Shown here: piece after piece, positions 58,486 to 64,000 of the stretch
How positions within the stretch are numbered: position 1 is the stretch's first letter
How the letters are laid out: each line of letters opens with the position of its first letter
Origin: Flavobacterium sp. MFBS3-15
Lineage (GTDB): Bacteria; Bacteroidota; Bacteroidia; Flavobacteriales; Flavobacteriaceae
Direction: 5' to 3'
NCBI RefSeq assembly: GCF_026107645.2
Contig: NZ_JAPCHV010000016.1
Location: forward strand, 60,112 to 124,111
Length of the DNA stretch: 64,000 nt
Position numbers and translations under genes: made by a program
Notes under the pieces: model-generated
What the model was told of the DNA's origin: nothing
What the model saw: the letters and a program-made list of their open reading frames with translations, nothing else
Databases searched by the model: none

Positions 58486-60003
58486 TTAGTTTTTCACGAT
58501 TTTCTGAGTCATAGTTCCTTTGTCAGAAGAAACAGTCATCATGTAAACACCGTTAGCAAGGTCAGAAATGTTAACCTGAGCTTCAGTAACACCATCAAAT
58601 TTAGCTGATTTTACAGTGCGTCCGTTAAGGTCAACGATTTGTATACCATTAACAAGGATGTTTTTGTTATTAATCACGTTGATAACATTTGTAGCAGGGT
58701 TAGGGAAAACTGACAGTTGAGACGCAAGGTTTTCATTTGTACCTGCAGTACCAGTTACAGTTACATTATCAAGAGTGATCCATCCGAAGTTCGCTGCAAC
58801 CTGTGCAGGAGAGTTACAATGGAAACCAAGGAAATAAACACCTGTAGCTGATGGAGTGAATGTGGCTGTCTGTAGTGACCATTCAGTAGAAGTAGCAAAA
58901 TCATTGTGCGTAGCAAGTGTTGTAGTTTGTGCAGCTACAGTAGCGTCGTTACCAACTGTAACTATAAGGTTGTTTACACCACCGTTACCTGCGCCTATCC
59001 TTTCACGAACATAGTAAGTGATAGTTACTTGTTGATTAGCAGTTAGATTTAATCCACGTGAGAACAACCATGAATCGATTGCAGTCGTGAATGCACCAAC
59101 AGCCATACCTGTTTCACCTTCCTGCGGAGCCCATGCAGCAGATGTACCCACCATTGTGTCCCATGGTCCTGCAGCACCGGTAGTAGTAAATACTGACCAA
59201 CCGTTAAGGCTTGGCGTTTCAAAACCATAAGTATATGGAAGGTTAGCAGGTTCAAAAACTGTGCTCCAAGAAATTGGACCTACAACTTCACTTTCGTTGC
59301 CTTCGCCACATACAGTTGTAATGTAGAATTCATAATCAGTACTTGGTGTAAGGCCATCAAGAGCAATTTGAGTTTCGCTAACCGTTTCAGTCATACCTGT
59401 ACCAGGTGTAAAGCCCATCGGTCCGTACTCAAAAATATAACCCGTAGGAACTCCTAGTGACGGAGCATCCCAACCAATAGTAGCAGTTGTAGTTGTAGGA
59501 GCTGCAACATATTCAAATGTTTCAACACCAAAACATGAAGTTGGAGTAACAGTAACTTCTACACTGAAAGATGCTGCTGACCAACGGTCATCAAATGCGA
59601 TGAAATAAACTTCACCTGCCGCCGCAGGGAAAGTTAAATCCGAAAGAAATGGCCCATTGTCAGGATCTACGTCGTCATTGCCTGCATAACATGTAAGGTC
59701 TTCGCAGGATCCTGTATAAACAGAAATCCTAGTATCACCTGTTACAGGATTATTAGCAGCAATATTTGTATTAATCCTGATTAGTGAGTTTTGGTCAGGA
59801 ATGATATAATACCATTCTGCATTTGGAGCAGTAGCACCACTTTGCCAGCATCCGCCATTTGCAAATGTAAGATAGGTACCGTCAATAGCACCCACAACAG
59901 TTGTACCCGCAGTAAGCTGTAATGCATCGTCGCATGTGTTCTGTGCATGTACTGACATCAAAGAGCCGAAAAATAAGGCTCCTAAAAGTAAATGTTTTTT
60001 CAT
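58486..60003 (-). CDS. T9SS cargo protein with fibronectin type III domain
   Basis: 505 residues from the ATG at 60003 (MKKHLLLGALFFGSLMSVHAQ), signal peptide. Order: an Ig-like/pre-peptidase-like N-terminal domain (about 25-160, NTCDDALQLTAGTTVVGAID), a fibronectin type III domain (about 165-255, TTTATIGWDAPSLGVPTGYI), a choice-of-anchor/jellyroll-like domain (about 260-420) and a T9SS type A domain at the end (VFPNPATNVINVINNKNILV ... GVYMMTVSSDKGTMTQKIV). Exported to the cell surface or medium. No catalytic residues recognised. Adjacent T9SS gene shares the sorting domain. Confidence 0.9.
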   Translation of the reverse strand: MKKHLLLGALFFGSLMSVHAQNTCDDALQLTAGTTVVGAIDGTYLTFANGGCWQSGATAPNAEWYYIIPDQNSLIRINTNIAANNPVTGDTRISVYTGSCEDLTCYAGNDDVDPDNGPFLSDLTFPAAAGEVYFIAFDDRWSAASFSVEVTVTPTSCFGVETFEYVAAPTTTTATIGWDAPSLGVPTGYIFEYGPMGFTPGTGMTETVSETQIALDGLTPSTDYEFYITTVCGEGNESEVVGPISWSTVFEPANLPYTYGFETPSLNGWSVFTTTGAAGPWDTMVGTSAAWAPQEGETGMAVGAFTTAIDSWLFSRGLNLTANQQVTITYYVRERIGAGNGGVNNLIVTVGNDATVAAQTTTLATHNDFATSTEWSLQTATFTPSATGVYFLGFHCNSPAQVAANFGWITLDNVTVTGTAGTNENLASQLSVFPNPATNVINVINNKNILVNGIQIVDLNGRTVKSAKFDGVTEAQVNISDLANGVYMMTVSSDKGTMTQKIVKN

Positions 60004-60125
60004 GATGATAATTTTAATTTTTCCCAAAAATAGGAAAAAATATATCATCTCCAACTTGTAGAATGAAAATTTAGCAAAAAAAACAGACCATAACAGCCTG
60101 TTTTTTTTATAATATTGAAAACTAA

Positions 60126-61070
60126 TTAGTTTTTTATTATTTTTTTTGTCATACTTCCCTTATCCGAAGAAAGTGTCATTAAATATACACCTGCCGCAAG
60201 ATCTGTAATTGTAACCTGAGTCTCAGTCACATTGCCGGCATTAATCTGTTTTACGGTTCTCCCATTTATGTCGCTTATCGAAATTCCTTCAATCAAAATA
60301 TTATTTTTATTGGAAATAGTTACCACACCTGATGAAGGGTTTGGATATACAGAGAATTGTGATGCAAGATTATCATTTACACCTGCAACTGTCGCTGTAG
60401 TAACTTTAAAATCATCTACCATGAAAAAATACGCATTTACAGATGTGCAATGAATACCTACCCGGATAGTTTGATTAGCATAGGCATCCAGGGAAAAAGT
60501 TTTTAATTCCCACGTTGGGTAAGGCGCAGTAAGGCTGCCGGCTCCGGGCAATAATGTAAAGTCTGATGATGCTGAAGGTGCACCTGTACCCGTATAAATG
60601 CCCACCTGGTAGTTTTCAAGCCCATAACTGTTTGAAAGCGATTTCACCCAAAAAGTAAGTTCATTTGATGAAGCGCCTAAATTTAACGGCGGGCTTACTA
60701 ACCAGTCATTATTAGGACCTGCGCCACCTTCCCCGTCACCTGGCATAACTGCCGCCCATGAACCCGCATACTTTTCACCTCCATGGGGATCAAAATTCCT
60801 AACCTCGTTTCCGGAAGTAGCATTAGTAACACCCGCAGCACTTGGGTTGAATACTATAAATGCCTGTGGGTCGTTTGCATTTTCCCACGGTATATCTGTT
60901 CCACCTGTATAGGTTGCAGAACCATCAAGATCAAGTGTGAGCCAATCTCCAATACCTGTGATGATAAAATCCTCATAGTTTTCAAATCCATCCTCAATGA
61001 GTACGGTTTGGGCACTCCCCTCAAAAACGGATCCTGACAATGCAATTCCTAAAAGTAGTAGTCTTTTCAT
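60126..61070 (-). CDS. T9SS cargo protein with choice-of-anchor J-like domain
   Basis: 314 residues, signal peptide (MKRLLLLGIALSGSVFEGSA). A jellyroll/concanavalin-like domain (about 25-225, TVLIEDGFENYEDFIITGIG and GGEKYAGSWAAVMPGDGEGG) resembles the choice-of-anchor J domain. The C-terminal T9SS type A sorting domain (YPNPSSGVVTISNKNNIL ... LAAGVYLMTLSSDKGSMTKK) is nearly the same as in the neighbouring gene. 122 bases of AT-rich DNA separate the two. Possibly cotranscribed or a tandem pair under separate control. Confidence 0.9.
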   Translation of the reverse strand: MKRLLLLGIALSGSVFEGSAQTVLIEDGFENYEDFIITGIGDWLTLDLDGSATYTGGTDIPWENANDPQAFIVFNPSAAGVTNATSGNEVRNFDPHGGEKYAGSWAAVMPGDGEGGAGPNNDWLVSPPLNLGASSNELTFWVKSLSNSYGLENYQVGIYTGTGAPSASSDFTLLPGAGSLTAPYPTWELKTFSLDAYANQTIRVGIHCTSVNAYFFMVDDFKVTTATVAGVNDNLASQFSVYPNPSSGVVTISNKNNILIEGISISDINGRTVKQINAGNVTETQVTITDLAAGVYLMTLSSDKGSMTKKIIKN

Positions 61071-61235
61071 AAATCCTGTATTTTGGTTTTCTCAAAGATA
61101 CGATCAATTACCAAAAAGACAAAAAAAACAAAGGATAACGCATTCATTATCTTAATATTCTAAAGAATAATCTAAAAATTAACTATTTTAAAACTTTACA
61201 AAATAACATATCTGCTGTTTATAATTAATAAAGAA

Positions 61236-62285
61236 TTATTTCAACAAATAAAAATCAGCCATTACTAACGCCGCCATAGCTTCAACTATAGGCACGGCCC
61301 TTGGCACCACGCAGGGGTCATGCCTGCCCCTGCCCTGCATTTCTACTACATTACCTGAACTATCAATGGTTTCCTGCTTTTGCATTATGGTTGCCACAGG
61401 TTTAAAAGCAACCCTGAAATAAATATCCATACCATTACTGATACCACCTTGTATCCCTCCCGAAAGGTTGGACTTTGTACTCCCATCAGGGTTAAAAATA
61501 TCATTATGTTGGCTTCCTTTCATACGTGCACCGCAAAACCCGCTGCCATATTCAAAGCCCTTAACTGCATTTATAGACAACATGGCTTTACCAAGCTCAG
61601 CATGGAGCTTATCAAATACCGGCTCGCCAAGTCCCACAGGAACGTTTTGCAAAACGCAGGTAATGGTCCCGCCAACAGTATCACCCTCCTTGCGTACCTC
61701 CTTAATATAAGCCTCCATCTTTTCTGCAGTTACCGGATCAGGACAGCGGACAGCATTGTTTTCTGTCAATGAAAAATCCAATGCCTGATACGGTTTATCT
61801 ATAAATATGTCTCCAACGGAAGACACAAAGGCATTGATAGTAATATCCGGAATAACCTGCCGGGCTACAGCCCCCCCCACTACCCTGCTGATAGTTTCAC
61901 GGGCCGAACTCCTTCCGCCCCCCCTGTAGTCCCTTATACCATATTTTTTATCATAGGTATAATCAGCATGGGACGGCCTGTAAACATCTTTAATGTGAGA
62001 GTAATCCTCAGGCTTTTGATTTGTATTACTTACCAAAAATCCGATTGGCGCCCCTGTAGTCCTGCCTTCAAACATACCTGAAAGAAACTGTACTTCATCA
62101 TCCTCTTTGCGTTGCGTTACAATTGCAGATTGCCCGGGCTTCCTCCTGTTAAGCTCATTCTGAATAGCCTCAAAATCCAATTCAATTCCCGGAGGGCAGC
62201 CATCAATGACACCACCAATTGCCGGGCCATGAGATTCGCCAAAAGTAGTCAGCCTGAATAATGTACCAAAAGTATTGCCTGCCAT
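61236..62285 (-). CDS. aroC: chorismate synthase
   Basis: 349 residues, seventh step of the shikimate pathway: FMN-dependent conversion of EPSP to chorismate. [20 protein letters not shown] near the start, the loop [20 protein letters not shown] and [20 protein letters not shown] are signature segments, and [20 protein letters not shown] the conserved end. Its -7 box TATTTTTG is at 62301-62308 on the minus strand. Monocistronic here. Confidence 0.95.
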   Translation of the reverse strand: MAGNTFGTLFRLTTFGESHGPAIGGVIDGCPPGIELDFEAIQNELNRRKPGQSAIVTQRKEDDEVQFLSGMFEGRTTGAPIGFLVSNTNQKPEDYSHIKDVYRPSHADYTYDKKYGIRDYRGGGRSSARETISRVVGGAVARQVIPDITINAFVSSVGDIFIDKPYQALDFSLTENNAVRCPDPVTAEKMEAYIKEVRKEGDTVGGTITCVLQNVPVGLGEPVFDKLHAELGKAMLSINAVKGFEYGSGFCGARMKGSQHNDIFNPDGSTKSNLSGGIQGGISNGMDIYFRVAFKPVATIMQKQETIDSSGNVVEMQGRGRHDPCVVPRAVPIVEAMAALVMADFYLLK

Positions 62286-62388
62286 GAGTAAGTGTTTTTA
62301 CAAAAATAGTCTTTCTTACAGAATAAAATATCACTAAGCTGCTTGAAAAAAAGGATTATATTCGCATAAACTTATACTTAACTAACCT

Positions 62389-63174
62389 ATGAAAAAATTC
62401 GGATTATTACTTCTCAGCATTGGCTTTTTTGCCGTATCCTGCTCCAGTGACGACAGCAACGGCAGCAATAATAATGGCGATGCTACCAATTTCCTCCCCC
62501 TTGCAGCAGGTAATTATTGGGTATACGATGTGCCTGGCAGTATCCAGGACGGGAGGGACTCACTTTATGTTGCCAATGACACTGTAATTGGTAGCAATAC
62601 TTACAAAAAGCTTAAGACCCGTTTCCTGGCTACAGGTTTCTTTTCAGGAGCCATGAGTAATAATGGTGTACGCGCATCGGGTGATGAATTGGTTCTTTCC
62701 GGAAGCGCTGCAATACCTTTTTCTGAAGATTTTCCGGCAACAATTGCTGTTTCCGACTTTACCATTTTTAAGCAAGGTGCTGCAGCAAACACACTGCTTG
62801 ACGAAGTAAGCGGCACAATAACACAACAATACGAAGGAATACCCCTCAACCTAAATTATGAACTTGGTACTACAGCAAAAGAAAACCTTGCGACTTACAG
62901 TATTAACAACCAAACCTATACTAATGTAAAAAGAGTAGAAACTGTACTCAACCTTGAGATAACAGCCACAATTGAAGGCATACCTTTTCCTTTAACCATC
63001 ATGTCTGCACAGGATGTAGTAATATCGAGCCAATATTACGCAGAAGGAATAGGCGTGGTTCACGTAGTAACCGATTTTCAGTATGAATTGGGGCAATTAC
63101 CTTTCGAATTGCCAATTCCCCAAACCGGATCTGAAAGCCAGGAGGAAATATTAGTGGATTACAGTGTAGAATAA
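62389..63174 (+). CDS. hypothetical lipoprotein
   Basis: 261 residues. Signal MKKFGLLLLSIGFFAVSC, then a Ser/Asp/Asn linker (SSDDSNGSNNNGDATNF) and a beta-rich domain (LPLAAGNYWVYDVPGSIQDG and IPFPLTIMSAQDVVISSQY). The LAAGNYWVYDV motif is common in Bacteroidota surface lipoproteins; no function is known. Divergent from aroC; terminator follows. Confidence 0.8.
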   Translation: MKKFGLLLLSIGFFAVSCSSDDSNGSNNNGDATNFLPLAAGNYWVYDVPGSIQDGRDSLYVANDTVIGSNTYKKLKTRFLATGFFSGAMSNNGVRASGDELVLSGSAAIPFSEDFPATIAVSDFTIFKQGAAANTLLDEVSGTITQQYEGIPLNLNYELGTTAKENLATYSINNQTYTNVKRVETVLNLEITATIEGIPFPLTIMSAQDVVISSQYYAEGIGVVHVVTDFQYELGQLPFELPIPQTGSESQEEILVDYSVE

Positions 63175-63193
63175 CTTTTATCTGTCCATAAAC

Positions 63194-63229
63194 AAAAGGC
63201 GCTAAAGCTTTAAGCTTTAGCGCCTTTTC
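63194..63229 (+). terminator. rho-independent terminator
   Basis: 15-bp perfect stem AAAAGGCGCTAAAGC (63194-63208) and GCTTTAGCGCCTTTT (63214-63228) with a 5-base loop. The A/T ends make it usable on both strands. Confidence 0.92.
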
Positions 63230-63365
63230 TATTTCAATGATGAGGTGATAATAAAAAGTAAGATTAAGTTTAACAAAATCATAACTGTTAAAACATTAAC
63301 AAAACCTGATTCTTACAAAAATGAGGTTTATAAATTTGCCTTAGTAAACAACTAATGGATCATTT

Positions 63366-63860
63366 ATGAAAAAACTATTGTTATCTGCTTTTATGCTAAT
63401 AGGATTGGCATTTAGCTCAAACGCACAGGACAGAAATGCACTAGGTTTGCGCCTTGGCGACAACGACGGATTTGGAGGGGAAATTTCTTACCAACGTCTT
63501 TTAGGCGACAACAACAGACTCGAACTTGACCTTGGGTGGCGTGATTCTAAACGTTATGATGCCCTTAAGCTTACAGGACTTTATCAATGGGTTTGGAACA
63601 TTGAGGGTGGCTTTAACTGGTATGCCGGTGTAGGTGGTGGTGTAGGAACATGGGAATTTGACGACGTTCCTCCGGGATATGACGGAGATGATGACAGCGG
63701 TACCTTCCTGTTCGTGGCAGGTGACATAGGTATCGAGTACAACTTCGACATACCGCTACAGCTATCACTTGACTTCCGTCCAGAAGTTTACTTTGGCGAT
63801 GACTTCCGCGAAGATGACTTCGGTCCGGATATCGCACTTGGCATAAGGTTCAAGTTTTAA
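63366..63860 (+). CDS. small outer-membrane beta-barrel protein
   Basis: 164 residues, signal peptide (MKKLLLSAFMLIGLAFSSNA). Alternating strands (GGEISYQRLLGDNNRLELDL, RYDALKLTGLYQWVWNIEGG) and a last strand ending in Phe (DIALGIRFKF), as in small eight-stranded outer-membrane barrels. An Asp/Gly-rich loop (DVPPGYDGDDDSG) could bind cations. -7 box TAAATTTG at 63331-63338 is 27 bases upstream. Terminators follow. Function unknown. Confidence 0.85.
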   Translation: MKKLLLSAFMLIGLAFSSNAQDRNALGLRLGDNDGFGGEISYQRLLGDNNRLELDLGWRDSKRYDALKLTGLYQWVWNIEGGFNWYAGVGGGVGTWEFDDVPPGYDGDDDSGTFLFVAGDIGIEYNFDIPLQLSLDFRPEVYFGDDFREDDFGPDIALGIRFKF

Positions 63861-63884
63861 GCTAAGAACAGAAAAAAAAATAAG

Positions 63885-63948
63885 GGGCTGTCTCAAAAGT
63901 GAGGCAGCTCTAATTTTTTAAACAAATAAGGGAGCCCGAGGGCTCCCT
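63885..63948 (+). terminator. two hairpins after the beta-barrel gene
   Basis: First hairpin GGGCTGTCTC (63885-63894) with GAGGCAGCTC (63901-63910), two G-U pairs, then TAATTTTTT. Second, AGGGAGCCC (63929-63937) and GGGCTCCCT (63940-63948), perfect with a 2-base loop. The first is a plausible terminator; the second may belong to the following, unseen region or be a repeat. The rest of the window end (63949-64000) holds nothing I recognise. Confidence 0.7.
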
Positions 63949-64000
63949 ATATTCTGCAAGTTTGTTAACTTGCGGTGTGTATAATAAATCAAAAGTAATC

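Overview
The window reads as a chromosomal segment from a member of the Bacteroidota, most likely a Flavobacterium or close relative in the Flavobacteriaceae. The grounds are: two proteins plus an RCC1-repeat protein ending in type IX secretion (T9SS) type A sorting domains; many short lipoproteins and AQ-type signal peptides; many promoters with the Bacteroidota -7 box TAnnTTTG and no clear Shine-Dalgarno sites; the lipoprotein form of TamA (TamL) beside TamB; and a MutS2 without an Smr domain. I call 58 protein genes. I see no rRNA, tRNA, CRISPR array, insertion sequence or prophage. The content is mostly housekeeping and cell-envelope genes in short operons, separated by an unusually rich set of palindromic and simple-repeat intergenic sequences.

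Layout. 1-5.8 kb: an esterase, a minus-strand operon (MBL-fold hydrolase, membrane protein, lipoprotein), a 498-residue conserved protein, MTA/SAH nucleosidase and a PAS-LuxR regulator. 6-10.2 kb: peroxiredoxin and endonuclease III diverging from a 33-bp promoter region, an ECF sigma factor followed by a 47-residue ORF, a DUF1905/YdeI-type protein and an LD-carboxypeptidase. 10.4-18.9 kb: a PhoX-like lipoprotein and an imelysin/di-haem peroxidase fusion, then topoisomerase IV (parE, an inserted AT-rich lipoprotein gene, parC). 19.2-25.1 kb: two tandem secreted transglutaminase-like paralogues, a TIGR02117-type protein, an FMN reductase, a MntA/HepT toxin-antitoxin pair and a large secreted protein. 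25.2-31.9 kb: ychF, two tandem DUF3592-like genes, a ferredoxin diverging from a LuxC-type acyl-CoA reductase, and serC-serA. 32-35.4 kb: an ArsR/SRPBCC regulatory module with a readable promoter-operator, two lipoproteins and an rRNA pseudouridine synthase. 35.7-44.5 kb: tamB-tamL and an RCC1/T9SS protein. 44.6-55.7 kb: NDH-2, a BrkB-type membrane protein, stress-type flavin/STAS proteins, a GNAT, a low-complexity secreted protein, DUF421, PfpI, dienelactone hydrolase, an M28 peptidase, a LytTR regulator and ung. 55.8-64 kb: mutS2, a DCC thiol oxidoreductase, two T9SS cargo proteins, aroC, a lipoprotein and a small beta-barrel protein.

The clearest signals beyond ordinary annotation are: the ArsR promoter with palindromes placed in the spacer and at the start site, together with a 22-bp iterated repeat beside the downstream SRPBCC gene; two divergent gene pairs whose -7 boxes sit face to face; three 21-bp palindromes at an exact 40-bp period before tamB; a 118-bp nested palindrome between the peroxidase gene and parC; a cysteine-free endonuclease III; and an AT-rich lipoprotein gene fitted without gaps between parE and parC. 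I did not find a clearly new multi-gene system. The ArsR/SRPBCC module and the PhoX-like plus imelysin-peroxidase pair are the best candidates.
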